From Prostheceraeus crozeri (taxonomy: Eukaryota > Platyhelminthes > Polycladida > Euryleptidae), in NCBI GenBank assembly GCA_907163375.1, contig CAJQUW010003471.1:62001-126000 (forward strand): a stretch of DNA of 64,000 nucleotides. The letters run 5' to 3'. The translations under genes and the position numbers were made by a program. This document shows, in pieces, positions 12,101 through 27,100 of this stretch (the first letter of the stretch is position 1; each line of letters opens with the position of its first letter). Below the pieces are notes generated by a model. It was not told where the DNA came from. It made no database searches and saw nothing but the letters and a program-made list of their open reading frames with translations.

Positions 12101-15100
12101 TCGCGAGGATTTTTGAAAAACGGTTATATAAAAGCAATAACTCTAAGCACAATATTTTCTTTGTTTAGTACAGAATTACGGAGCTCACGCAACTGCAGGG
12201 CAATTAATTTTTAATATTCTTATTATTTAATTATTAACGGTAATTATTTCCCTTAATAAGAAAATGGCTTTCAAATGAATTCTTTGCAAGACTTATAGAT
12301 GGCCATTTAAACTCTACTTCATTAACACCTACATTGAAGCAAATCAATACTTAAAAAGTCTACTTCACGTATTTTTAGAACAGGGGACATTGCTCTTGTA
12401 GTGGTTTTAATTATGATAGACTCAATATCATCCTTTAAAGTTCTTCTGTGCTGCCCAGTTACTTCAAGATTTTCTTAATTTCTACTTTTGTAAAAAATGG
12501 AAGACTGAGGCCATAGTGTTTTAATGAATATACCTATGACACTGAATAAAAGTTATACTTAAATTAGTAATGAAAATGCCTTGGTTGGACATCATTGTGA
12601 TAATTCAGAAGAACCAAGAATGTTGATCTCGCAATACATTGCGACCCACACTTTTAGGTAATCTTCCGGCAAGATCATAATGCAGTCCAATCGGTCTCCC
12701 AGTGCCATCTGTTCCCAGTCAAATAAATCCATCATATTTACTAATACCGGTAGTATGCGGAAACCATGTACATCTGTCGCCTTTCTATGTTTTCATGTTC
12801 ATGTGTTTTCTATGGCATCTCTCCTATTTGTTCAATTCTCTTCAAATAGTATTCATTTGTCTGAGGATAACCTGTAAGTAAAGGCCGAAATATATCTCGA
12901 GATCAAAAACAAAAGGTCAACAGCAAGACCAATCTCCTTGGTTTCTCCCAATTGTCAAAATCATCCTTCCTATTTATGTTTGAACGTTATTGCTAATGCT
13001 TTCAATCGATGAGCAGCACTGGATTAAATGCATTAATTGGCTATGCACGGCATTAGCAGATATATAGTATTAATACTAGGGTTATGTATTACTCAACAAC
13101 TGCACATATCCATACAACAAATTAAAAAGCCATTCGCGTGCATGCCGTTAAATATTAAGACACGCAATACATTCTTTTACATAATTAATCCTTCGCTCAT
13201 ACAAATCTCACGAATGATCATTACCTGCTGGTCAGTTGATGAAACTTTTAATTGAGTCTTTAGATTTCTTGCTGAATACCTCTGTTGATGACAAGCACAT
13301 GTAAACTTACAAGTTGTACCAACATTAAGGATGTACCATGCAACAATAGGAAATTCGACAATGACTGTCAAAATGGCATCATTATACACTGAAACTTACA
13401 GGAAAGGAAACAGTAGCGGGAACTTCATTGCCAAAAGATGTATCGCTGAGTCTAAAATGAATTGAAGTACAAATTAATGCGATTTCAAACTCAAGATGAA
13501 GGATTACTTCTTCTATAAATGTGTACCAATAAGTTTACATAGAAAATTATCCAATAGATATCCTGTACGATAAAATCCTGTGATCTCACAAAATTGTTTT
13601 CTTATTCGTCGAGATTGCAATATTTCCACAGTAATTTATTGTTCCACTTCCTGTCAAATTGTCCTAGCTTGTGGAACAATAGAATTGTTATCCTCGAATA
13701 TCACCATACAGAAACTTTCCTTTATCATTTCCATATTCGCCTTCTTTTTTCCTGATTACCTTTATCATTTTAAGTATTTAGAATGCTGAATGATGTTCCT
13801 CCGGTTTCTTTCTATTGATGGATCTTTTCTCTAACTTATCTATAGCATGAAAGATTTGAGTGTCAATTCGCCTAGGCAAAGAATAGATAAATGTTATCAG
13901 ACATGAACAATTTAAGTAATATACTCCTTGACTGCTGAAGACGCTGTTTTTCGTCGCTCTGCTTTTACTTGGAAGGCTAGCTATTGCCATCTGGAATGGT
14001 TGACAATGGTGAAAGACTGCACAAAAGGTCAGCTCTGTGTTCATTTATCATGGCATTGCTTTGATGAACCTCAAGTCTCATGATATCTTTATATATCCCA
14101 TCGAACAGGCATTCTCTAATATTTTATGATCATAAACCATAAGCCATTATAAACAAAGGCAGAGCAGCCTGCTCTGCAGTTCTTCAGCTTGTCCTGTCAT
14201 TCTAGATGCCCTGAGTTAACTTGTGCCATTCCTATCAGTGTTGAAGAGTCATTGAAGGGCGAAACGCTGCGTCTACAGATGCCAAGGAAATTGGTGCTTA
14301 AATGAACTTGAAATTCAACTTGCGCGGAATGAGACTTAGAATAGATTAGTAGGCTACATCGCGATGCATGAAATAACCTGAATAAGAGATACTCACAAAT
14401 GTTGCGGAGTGTCCCATCTTCCAAAACAAAGATCAACTCCACCAAGAAACGCCGCTTTCTGATCGACAACAACACATTTCTCGTGGTGAGCATAAATCAA
14501 TACTCGCCCGGTGACATGGTTCGGATGACGGATGACCTAAAGAAGAGGAGAATATAAACTCATTCGGCAAAGCGGTGTTCAATTAATGTCCCTAACACAA
14601 CTTAAATGAAGTGATGCACGTTCTCCAGCAGAAGTGGGATGTGCAATGCCCTCACCAACATTTCATCGATGGTCACAAGCATAAATAGAATCAGGACGAA
14701 TTATACGAGTACAGACCTGCCAACCTTGAAACATGAAAATCCGGGACAAATTTTATTACCGTGACTACCCGCGTATAGGACGAAGTGGATATTTGACCCC
14801 AAAAGCGATGGAAAGACTGTGTGCCTGCGTATAGGACGCATCCTAATTTTAATCCTTAATTTCCATTATTTTTTATAGAAACGGTGTCATCAAGTTACGT
14901 CATCTCCATTCAATTGCTACGATCGCAGTGTGTGCTGATTCATGACTCACTCATCCTGTCAGTTAAAAATATTGATATATTGATAAATATTGACAAATAT
15001 TGCAAATATGAAATGTTTATAGGAAATTTTTGATTTTTGATAGATGCATTATTTTTATAATAAATGTGTCCATGGATAAGACGCACCTGGGCTTTTAGGT

Positions 15101-18100
15101 CAACTTCTGAAGAAAAAAGTGCGTCCTATGTGCGGGTATTTACGGTATTACCAAAATGGTCGAGTAGCAATCCCATTTCAACAGCTTTTCAACTCCATTT
15201 ATGATTTGGAATCAAAATAGAAAAATATCTCTTATAAATGATAAATACGTCTATTTCATAACAGCAACGTCTATTTCAAAGACATCAGCGTAAAAAGACA
15301 ATGCCACTAAGAAATCCACAAACTTCATCATCATGCATTTTTCCTTATCTTAGGATTGCGCGCGCAGCGCAAATTTTTGAAATGTGCGTTCTTAAACGAT
15401 CTAGAATTCATCTTAGGTTAATAAATTCAAAATCCGGGACAGCTCCAAAATCCGGAACAGTTGGCAGGTCTGCGAGTATAATTCGCAAATTCCTCCAACT
15501 ACAGCCAAAACTGACTTACTAATAACCGGTGTTGTGACTCCTTCCCCCTTGATCTAAATTGCTGACCGAAAAAGTATATCAGTAAAATCACAGCTTGAAT
15601 TTCTAAATCAATTCAAAGGTTCCACATAGTTGACCAGTCGACGGGAGATCATTTTATTATCAAAAGCAAGTTAGGAAAAACTCCCAAAGTGTTGGTCAAT
15701 AGTTTCTTAAAAAGTTAGAAGTGAAAATTAGACGGGCATTCGGCGTCCAGCGCCTTCAAACGGTCGATGGTAACCATCGATGAAAAGGTTGTAAGAAGGA
15801 AGTAAGAAGGAGTGCTTTCCACACACCGGGGCACATCTTAATTTGTCTCATATGCAAGTGCATTGTACAGCAAAAAGAAGAAGGGGATGCAAAACCACTT
15901 GTAAATGAACATCCCCGTAAACGAGTAATTTAACAAGAAAGCGTTCAAAAACACTGTACTTGTCTTGTTTGGTCACCTCTCGCGCGATTGTTCTTTTTGA
16001 CTATTTCCAACAAATTTTTCAGATGGAAAGTTTTACAATTTGACAATACCTGTTTCAAGCATTCAGTATGGAATATCAAGTATCATGTGGCTTTGAAAAC
16101 ACTCACCTTTATGTTCGGATGAAGACCCTTCAATGTACTTTTAGCATGGAAACTGCTGATGGCTAGCGTAATTTCGATTTCTTTATATAGGAGAACAAAT
16201 ATGCGAACACCTTCCTTCTACAAATCAAAGCACAAGCATACATATTTAATGACTATCCATTAAGGAGTATATCAAAATTCAGCAAATTCATTCAATTACA
16301 ATCATTATCTATGCTACTGCTGTGCTGATCTAGTATACGGCACATGGATGACATTCTGCACATCTGAAATGTTGGCAGCAGTCCATGGCCTAAAATATCA
16401 CATTAAATGGGTGGCACTTATGCTGCCCAGTACAGCAAAAATGTCGTCACTGAGCGGCATAGGGAAATCTGATATCAGAACACATATTATTATTTCTATT
16501 GCTATGTGATGATAAGTTCATTAGCGTGCGGCTCTGATCTCTTTTCTTGGCAGCGCATAGCACACGTTTCATTGAAGATGGACAGCGTGTGCAACTATCT
16601 TCCGTACATACAACTTTACACCTTCAATGACTTGACTTGTTGACATAGTAGACCGGCTTGCGAGTCAGAGGATGCATATCACACATAAGCAAAGTGACAG
16701 CATGTCCTGCAGATCCTGTAATAAGGAAAATCTCATTGATAAGCTTACGAGAACTCGAAATTCACTGAAGCAAAGGCAATTACACACTTGAAGCCTTCAA
16801 TCAATAGAAGGCATGAATTACCTAGCTCCAGTCTGCCTCCCACTTTAATCACCTCACATTCAAAAAATGACGCAACACTTGATATCATTCACTTCTTATA
16901 CATCTTCACACCGAGTCTGCAGACTAATATTGAATCATTTGAAATTGTATTATGTAAATTTCAATAAGCAGCGATATCGTTAATTGCTTTCGATGGAAGA
17001 TTTTTCATAGCATTGAGTGCAACGACTGCATATTGACTGCATCCTTCAAAGCCATGCAAATTGCATGATTAATAAATCCTATTTGATAGACTTTCTCAAT
17101 GTCGAGATAAATCGTACATGAAAGCAAGCTGAAGTAGGCCTTTTTAAGTTTTCTATGATCCGATTCGACTCAAAATTCGCCGATTTGTAAGTCCATAATT
17201 TTGAAGTTTGGAGCACCAACCTAGAATAGCAGCTTAACAAAAAGAACAGGCCAATAAACTTGCTTTAGGGTATTCCTAAAGAAAAACCTAAATAAAAAAC
17301 ATAAATATACAATTCATTAACTGAAACAGTCAAACTGAAAATAGTCTTGAACGCCTAGAGAAAAGTAGAAGCTCTACAAGAACAGGTCTTTACATCTTCC
17401 TCTATCTTTTCACACTCGTTTTCCTGCACACAATACTCATCGCGAAAATTGAGATCTACTGAGATTCAAATACCGTGGTGAAACAACAAACAATCTCAGT
17501 CATGTATAATTATTAGTTGGTGAACTATCTTGAATAATATATGTTTCTATGAATCGTGATCAGCTACTGCTGTTGATTTGAGCACACCTTGATCTGATTT
17601 GATATATATTGGTTAGGATAACATTTGCAGTCACGGACTAACTTCAGGTTGAGTCGTTAAGCGACAGATAACTTTCAATCGAAACTTTTTTCTTCTCAAT
17701 TTCTGTTTCTGAAATTTGCCACGTTTTTAACACAGAATTTAAATTAACTCACTGCTTTCCTCAACAGAAGGTTGTCAAGACGCCAACGTTCATTATCAGC
17801 TTCATGACGTTTGAGGTAAATTTCCGGGGACAGCCACCAATCGCATATGAAAATCTCTTCCCTTGCAGCTTCGATGGCATTCGCCACAGCGTCAAGATAA
17901 CTCGCACCATCAATGTACCTGAAATCATTAGGGAGTACTTATGTCAATATAATAGGGAACATCGGAACATATTCAAATGATCGTTGTTAATACATTAGAC
18001 AGTTGAATATAAAATTGTAGACAAAATAGTGATGACAATGACTCGCCCAGATGATGGCTCCATTCATCGGCAGCATTCACTCAACGATTTCTCATGAAAT

Positions 18101-21100
18101 AGGCTGAACGCAGAAGATGAAACGTCGCTTCCCACACAATACTATATAATTCGTATTCGAGAATTGAGATCTCTGTATTTCTTAACTACAGAACTTCATT
18201 GACGAATTCATAAATATCCATAATTTATGCTGTTTTACATGATTTACACACACAATAAAATCAGATGAATCTGTACAAATTCACATTGATCTATGAAATG
18301 CAGCTCAATTTCATTTATTTGGTTAACACATTTCAGCTTTTATGATGGCAGTGATTACACTGATTGACGGGCGTCATTTTAAGATTTCAATCCCAAACTC
18401 TTATATGGCATAATTTCACGTTACTTATTAAATAATCTATTAGTAGTACTGAAAGTTCGAGGAAAATTCACCATGGGGAAATGGAAAGCAGGTTTTAAGG
18501 AAAACATGCATTTCGCAACTAAGTGATATGACATGAATTGCAATTTTAATAAATAAATGTACTCGAATTTACTTTGAAAATCATCGCCTGTCGCTCTATC
18601 CTGTGGCAAGGCAAAATCTTGCTCGAGGGCGAAGCCAATGCGTTCGTGACATCTTTCATAAAAAGTGAAACCAATGACAACGCCAATAAATACCGAGAAA
18701 TATTCGAGCAACTTTGGTGCACAGTCAAGAAATATTGAGACGATTAGACAAAGCGACAGCATCATTGATGAGACTTGAACAGAAGAAGCTGCATGATATC
18801 ATGAGCTGGTAAAACCCTTATAGATGCATCGATGTATATGGATGACATCATCGACGTTGGGGAAACCTTTCAATGATGATTTCAACTTTTTATTGACTCT
18901 CTCTGAAGAATTGGAATCGCTAGAAAATGTTAATTTTTGGCTTTGTTCAATGACCATCACACGGTTTTCGAGGAATCATGGAATGTCATCATTGCCGTCT
19001 AAATGGAGAATATTCAGAAATCTGCAAGGTATCTATAAGGTTGTATCTTGGGTTTCATGAAAATCTTGGATACTGGATAATCTTGTGCAGGTATCCAAAA
19101 CATTTAGTCATGAGCCGATTATACGACGAAATCGATTTTTTAATTTCGTTATGTGAGTCTGTGTCTTGTGAAAACCAAACGATTCCATTTCTGAGTTTAA
19201 AAGTTGGATCTGCAATGTTTGTCAGAAGCATTGCAGTCATTGCCATGAAAAAGTGCGGTAAGCGGTACTTCTATGACAAATGACAGTAATTGATTTTGAA
19301 ACTTAATACTTGTACATCAGGTCGTTGAATTAAATTGTCTTTTATTTAGTTGTTGAATGATTCATATTGAAAAAGTAGTGGAGCGTGAGTTGCATGAGGT
19401 ATAGCTTGCTAAGTGTGATTACTGAACATTTGTCCGATGCTCATGCATATTCAACTTCAGCATAATTTTACATCACTATACACGTGTGAGCTGAAAATGA
19501 GAATGTTGATCACAATAATTGGCATGATAAACAAAAAATGATATTTACAATAATCAAATCAATCAAAAATCATATAGAATTACAAAATAACTAAATTCAT
19601 GTTAATATGAAGGGGTGAGAATACATGAAGTTTGCAGAAGCTAAAGCATATTTATCAGAGGTAGCTTGACCAGCATACCTATAGATATACCCTGTGACTT
19701 TTTAGAGATACTTATACAACGCATGTAGCTAACATGTACAGAATGAATTCTCGCAAAAGTGCCATATTCAATTAAAAATACACGACTAAAAACAAAATGA
19801 ACAAAGGTTTATTGTTGGAAAGAGCCAGGAGTAATTTAAGATGTTATTATTACTGTTCTTATTCTTATATAAATGTACAAAATTTTTCGACTGCTAGCCG
19901 GCAATCATCTTCAGGTACAAAAGAATTTCTGTTGGTGTTAGTAGGAGTTTATATGTATGAGATTAATTTGAAAAATTATTTTTCCCACTAACACCAATAG
20001 AAATTCTTTTGTAGCTGAAGATGATTGCCGGCTAGCAGTCGAAAAATTTTGTACATGTATATATGAATAAGAACAGTAATAATAACATCTTAAAATACTA
20101 CTGGCTCTTTCCAACCACAAAACCGAAAATGACAAGTCAGGGCCACTTTCAAGCTAAATGAACAAATTTGTTGATCACTTTATATCATGGAAAAACAGCC
20201 ACCAAAAACGACAAAATATAGCAATAATCTTACAATCTTGGACTCTGATTTTTCATCTTGGGAACATAGCAAGATTTAGCCCAAAATCTTGGGTAGGCCT
20301 ATCAAACCAAAGATTTTATACAACCTTGGCCTCCGTGGCACAGTGGTTAAGTGCTTGGCCTAGCGATCTTTTGGTCCAGAGGTCGAGCCCCGAAGGTGTC
20401 ATTGGAAGTCGGCAGGAAGGGCATCCGGACTAAAAGCACCACAACGCTCCATAAGTCTGACTATGTCAGCACCGTCCAAGCTCCAAGTATGGGGAGTAGT
20501 GACGTAAAAGCTTCATTTTTTCATTTTGGCATATATGCACTTCGAAATTCTACAATCAATCATGACATCCGCGTAATTGACTTGACGATGGGAGATTACG
20601 TATGTAGTGATTTTCCAAGCTAAAAATCAGCAAAAGCGTTGCAAGATCGACCGTATCAAAGATACGAATATCTGTCTAATTGACAAGTTTAGCTTCATTG
20701 TATCGACGACCAAGAAATTTTTGGTAAGTTTTTTGCCTCATTTGTAGTTTGGAAATTCACTGCATCACTAATTAGCCAAGTCATTTTCCATATATGGTGC
20801 TCCAACTTCTGAAAATAGCACAATGTCACCTTTTATGAATGGCATGGTCAGTTTTCCAGTTTACCAGGCTGCCCATGGTATTGGGTACCAGCCCAGGATA
20901 CTTACAGGCCGTGATATATGAAATCATCAAACCTCTTCAAAGCGTGAACTCTTGTGTTTGGGCGCACTTAGATGACATTATCATCGCGGCCCCCCCGCAA
21001 ACACATTGTCCACCTCAGGCTTTAATTGCTTGCACGTCTCAAAACAGCAAACCTTACCATTAACAAGAAAAAGTCTAGCATACACCCATTCCTCGGCATT

Positions 21101-24100
21101 AATCTCAATCTTTGCAAGCAATCTCGACGACTAGCACTGAAACATCGCCAGCAATCACCATTGCTGACTAGACGTCTCGTCTCCAATCCTACGTGCCACA
21201 AAGCTCGCGGATATCTCGCCTTTCTCTTATCCGCCAACACGGCCCAATATGCTCCGCTCCGATGGCCACCGGACTTCTTGCTCCACCAATGACCACACTT
21301 CCTTCAGGTGCTTCAAGACAACATTCAGCTCCCTACAGATATCCAAAACTTTTTCTTCACAGATGCAACGCCGACCACGCAAGCCGTTCTTCGGAATCGG
21401 CGTGCCTTCCTTTGGATTAGCTCGCAAAAGCATCAGATTCACAGCGAACTAGAGGCTATTCTACGTGCTGCTGTCATCACCAAACCAGGCGACTGTATTG
21501 TTACTGACGTTCGTGACATTCTCAACTGAGCTAACAAATTGTTTGTTTTCTTTTACACCAAATGCTATCTTAACCAGAAAGCTCTCCGAATGGATTGGAT
21601 CTCGTCGTCACTCCAGCCAGCACACCAAATCTCCAGAGGCATCTTCTCGTCCTGGTATCTTAAAATTCCCAATCATCATTAACTGCTAAAGCAGTAAAAC
21701 TTTCATCTCCATGACATTCTTGCTATCTCGTGTGAAAATTCTTCTTGTAGTGACGTCACAATGAGGTCATATTCATGTTAAATGAATACATGTATATATA
21801 CAAGGTGTTTCAAAAGTAGGCTAACAGTAGAAATTGGCCTTGAAAAGCTATGTCTTAATGCTATAGATTAATAAGCTATGTCATAATAATCTTTTTCACG
21901 ATGCCACAGATAGCTAATATGCCTTGTATTCGTAAGGGGCAAAAATTCAATATTCTTTGACATCGCGTAAATCATATTAAAATATCTCATGATCTCCAGT
22001 GTTTTCATGCCTACATATTTCACTACAACCCAATTTGAATCTATACCGATCATGAGAAGTCGAATAACTATCCAACATCTATCAAAAAAAAATTATTAGG
22101 AAACCATGTAAACAAGATAGTAGTTGTTTCAGTGTTACTGCGGAGAAGGAAGAACAGCTGACATTCGAATGTCCTCCGCGCCCCTCAGCCTGGTGCACGA
22201 AGACGCTGTCGTCAACACAAGACAGGGAGGCGAAGAAGGAAGAACAGCTGACATCCAAATGTCCTTCACCTTTGTTAATTCCAGCCTCCTCTTAGACCAT
22301 CGTCAGAAGCTTCTGACGATGGCCTAGAGGAGGCTGAAATTAATAAAGGTATTAACATTAAAACAACTACCATTTTGTTTGCTTGGTTTCCTAACAAAAA
22401 AATGAACAAATGAATAACCAAGGCCTATTCAACATATCAAAAAATTAATCAACTTAAAGTTGCAAAAATTCACGAACGCAAATGCTCAAAATGTCCACCA
22501 TGGACATCGGCACATTCTTGTAGTCTTTCGGCCACACTGTGGCACACAGTTCTGCATAAGTTCCTGTCATCACTGATCTCTTGACAGGCATCTGTGATGT
22601 AGGAGCGGAGTTGAGAAAGTGTGTGAGGTTTTCGTCCGTACACTTTCTCCTTTACAACGCCCCAAAAGAAAAAGTCCATCGGAGTTAGATCGGGAGAGCG
22701 AGGAGGCCAAAGGATGCTACCACATCTCCCGATCCACTTTCCTGGAAAAGTGTCATTCAGATAGCTTCTGACACTCACTGCAAAATGCGCTGGTGCACCA
22801 TCCTGCTGAAAGTACAGCTCATTGAAGTTGTTCAATGACTGCATCTCAGGAATCGCAAAGGATTGGAGCATTTGAAGGTACACCTCAGCCGTCACAGTTC
22901 TTTCAAAAAATACTGGCCCAATCACACCGTTGCTTGACATACCGGCCCAGACGGTTAAGCCAGGCTGGTTCAGCTCATTTGTTGATACCATGTGCGGATT
23001 TTCAGGGAACCAGTAGACACAGTTATGTCTATTTACGTGACCTGATAGTTTGAAACTGGCTTCGTCAGACCAAACTATCTTGTCAAGCAAATCTGGGTTC
23101 TCCCGAATTTCCGACAACATGAGCACAGCAAACTGCAAGCGTCGTTCAGCATCATCCGGTAGAAGGTGCTGCAACAGTCTGGGTCGGTATGGTTTCAACT
23201 CAACTTTCCTCATCAGTCTCCAAGTAGAGCTTAGAGAAATGTCCAACTCCAATGAGGCTCTTCTTGTTGACTTCTTCGGACTTTGAACAAATGTTTGGGC
23301 CACTAGCTCCTCGTTTGATGTTATTGAAACTGATCGAGGGCGTCCTGACTTCGGTGCATTCTCTACCGAACCGGTCTTTTCAAATTTATCTCGAATGCGA
23401 TAAATAGCAAATCTTGATGGAGGATTGCTGTGAAAGGCATCTCTCCATTCCATTCGCACCTTTTCAGCATTCTTGTTTTTCCAAAAGGATTTCAAAATCC
23501 ATTTTCTCTGATCATCTTTTAGATGACCTGACATGACAGAAGCAGCAAATTCAAAAAAGCTTCAGCTTGTTTAATTCACTTCAAGTCAAACTAACAGTGT
23601 TTGATTCAAATCAAATTAATTGAACATATCCATGTACGTAATGTCAGATTGGTGCTATATCTTGTCCATGATAGATTTCAAAATTCCTTTGCCAATGGAA
23701 TGCTACTGCATAGACTTCTAAATGATAGTAGCAATTACTTCGAAGTCTATGGCTCATGTTGGACTGATCATGGATATCCATCGACTGATTCAGGTGTAAA
23801 TCGCCAATAGAACGGTCAACATAGATTTCCTAGGGCAAAATCAACTGTTAGCCTACTTTTGAAACACCTTGTAGTTTGTGCTCTATCATTAATGCTAGAA
23901 ATTTCGGCTCCTGTAAAGTCTTATCATTCCTTGTAATTGTCGTTTGGGAAATACAAAAGAGAGGGATCAACAACACTCACCACCTTGAGGGCACGCTAAC
24001 TCGCTTTGGAGCAAACGAATCGCTTTCATTTTCCTTTATGAACTGGACGCCACTAGTTTGAACAGCTTTCTTAATCGCTTCCTCCCACTCAAGCCGCTTG

Positions 24101-27100
24101 CGCTCCGTCCAGCAATGTACATTGAGATGTCTGCAAATAAAAAATAAACTATTACCCTATTTCATATGCATATTACGAGTATCTCATTATCAAATAACTA
24201 TCTCTTGCAACAACTTATTAGTCAGCAATTATTTCACAGCTTCCTGTGGATATATCGACGGCAAAATCTAATTGTCTATTTCACTGACATCATAGTTGCA
24301 TATCGTCAAAGTTATTTAGAAATAGAGATGACGAAAAATATCTATGATGACACTTCTGAAATATCGATTAGCCTAGTTCTCGACCTAAGTATCTTTTTAT
24401 ATTACTTCTAATCATAATTCCGCATCGTCAAAAACTTCGCGCAAAACCACATATTTTGAGATGATTGCGGTATGAATATAATCAAAACGTCGCGTGAAAA
24501 TTCAGGATGTAGATCATATCATTTAATCTTGTGGTATGTAGTTTATTCAATTGAAGTAGAACGAAACTGCGTGTTAGCTTCTTCCATTGTTTGGGACTGT
24601 TCTTCCTATTCTATTACGTGATAAGGAATATATATTTCCTTCAGTCAGTATAGGAAAATCTTTCCCTAGTTACTCTATGTTATGATCGTATCATTGATCG
24701 GTCTCCGTGCACAGCAGCTAAATGCTTGGCCTAGCAATTTTCGCTCCAGAGGTCGAGGCCCGAAAGTGTCATTGGAAGTCGTCAGGAAGGGCATCCAGAC
24801 TAAAAGATCACAACGCTCCAGATTAAAGTCTCACTATGTCAGTACCATCGAAGCCCCCAGTAAGGGATAGTAGTGACGTTAAACCATTCATAATCATCGC
24901 ATCACATACGAGTACGCAGTAGAAAATTTCCTCCCATTTTATCGAAATCAGGGAAGAAAAATATTCATCCTCAGTTTTTTGCTCTTTACTCGTTAAGTCA
25001 GATGATCGATCATACAAGTAACATAATCACAAACCTGCACATATTGACAATTGTAATACATTGTCCTTTGCTTGGATCCTCATTTTCAATGACTCTGAAA
25101 TCTTTGTCCATCAGCAACAGATCCCCAATTTGCCATGTGTCTGGTCGCAGGTAACCAACATATGTATCCTTCACAAACAGCCACCTGCAATATCGAAGCT
25201 CTTACTTGATGACTTATTTCATTATCAACATATAAATTATAAACTGCTTAAAAACACGGAGCATAAAAAGATAATTATAGTAATATAGAATAAGAAAATC
25301 ACAGAATCCAGATTATCCTGGGCATCTACTACAGGAAAATCTCCTGCGAAAAACTTTTGGAATTGCTCATTTTTGACGACAAAACGATAATTGCGAAGAA
25401 GGAGCGACAATGCTTCCTCGGAAATTTTTGATCTTTATGCTATGTTGAGTTCTTAACATGAGGCCAATGACTATGTGGAATTGCAGCTGCTATCTGGAAA
25501 TTGGTCCGATACAATTTCAAAAATTTTACCCCTTATGCTAGCATTTTTTTCATGTGGACATCATACATATATACGCACAAACTCTGACTAATATATAGAT
25601 AGAGACAGTAGAAATCCGTCTTCAATCATGCACTTCATTTGCTGATCATTTTAGCACATAATTGTTTATTTGAACTGCGATGGGAAAGAGGGCGGCTATT
25701 CTCAGCTGAGGGTCAGCTCAAAACTTCAGTGCAAACTCAGCGACAACATCATAGCACAAAAAGTCAAAAATGATAACTATTCGAATATCAGATGACTCGG
25801 ATGATGTTAGTTATGCATGTGTACTCGTAAATTTCAACGAATGGTATCATATACCGGTATTTGTTAAGCCTTGAATACGAGAATTGTCGCAGAAGCCTTT
25901 GAAAATACATTCCCATTTACTGCAATGACAAGGGAGAAGGGACAATCGTGGATGACAGAGGGTCTACAAAGCCATATGGTTAGAGACATTTTCCTACTAA
26001 TATGAATGTGATCAGTATGCAGACCTTTTCAAAAATAATTGCAGAAAAAGTTAACCAACTTTCAAATGCAATTTTCGTGTTGAAGTACCGGTTCAATTTT
26101 GATAATCAATATACCATATAAAACCTTGTGTTCCATAGATTATTTTGTCATATATTTAACTTTCATAAGTGGTCAGTTGTGGTCAGTGGGCCTCATGAAA
26201 AAACTTGTATAGAATACTGATTAACAGCATTTGATTACATAGGCTGATGTGTACGGAACCTAACACCTCCGCCAGAACAGTTGATGGTATACTCATGAAG
26301 TCATCACATCAGCACTAATGTTGACGCACTAACTTCTCTGAAAAAACTTGTCGTTGTGCCACAATTCGCGGAAATCCTGGTAACAGATCAACATTTTTCT
26401 GGAATTCCTGAAAGCTAAAAATTTAACACATTTAACAGAATGGCACGAACAATTGTAAGATGTGTGGCAAAGCTTTTTAAAAATATTCTTTGAACCTATC
26501 TTCCCGGTCGTGTGCTTCTATTCCCGATTTTTCCTGTTTTCCGCATCTGAAGTTTTGTCACTGTCAATTTTTACACTCTTTCCCATGACAATTGAAACTC
26601 TTAACGAATTTTAATGAATTGAAAGCATTAGTGCATGAACTCACCTCTTTTGCCAAGAGCCTTGAAGTTTGGAAATCCAACCACAGCAACCAAATCCAAC
26701 TTTACGTCCTCCGCTTTGCTTCTTCACCATCCCTTCCTTCTGCTTCCCTCCAGTTGCAGGCAAGAATGACAAGCGAGAAATTTCCAGGAATTTCAGCTGA
26801 AAATGACAACTATTTATATACCTTCAGGCATGCGTCACTTTCAAAACATAAACAGCAACGAAAACGCTGTCTGCCTCATTTTTAGTAAACAGCTACATGG
26901 CCTGATTTTCAGCTGACTTTGAAAACATTGAGTCAAACATACAATACGCTCATCGCGTTTATGAAAAGAAAATTTGGTTTTCACTTATCTGCTGCATACA
27001 TATATGTATGGGAAATGATGATCGTGTATTAAGCGGGCTCAAACAGTGCTGTGACTTCGTGGTAGAGTGACGGATAATTTTGCTGGCAATAGATAATATA

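Larger units (their letters stand above)
21801..23871 (-). mobile_element. Complete Tc1/mariner-superfamily transposon, DD41D type
   Basis: Perfect 28-bp terminal inverted repeats at 21801-21828 and 23844-23871 (starting CAAGGTGTTTCAAAAGTAGG) are flanked by TA on both sides, the target duplication of this superfamily. It is 2071 bp long, of which about 300 are a later nested insertion. It encodes an intact transposase and lies in the gene A intron after exon 8. Identical termini and an open ORF suggest recent arrival. Confidence 0.93.
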
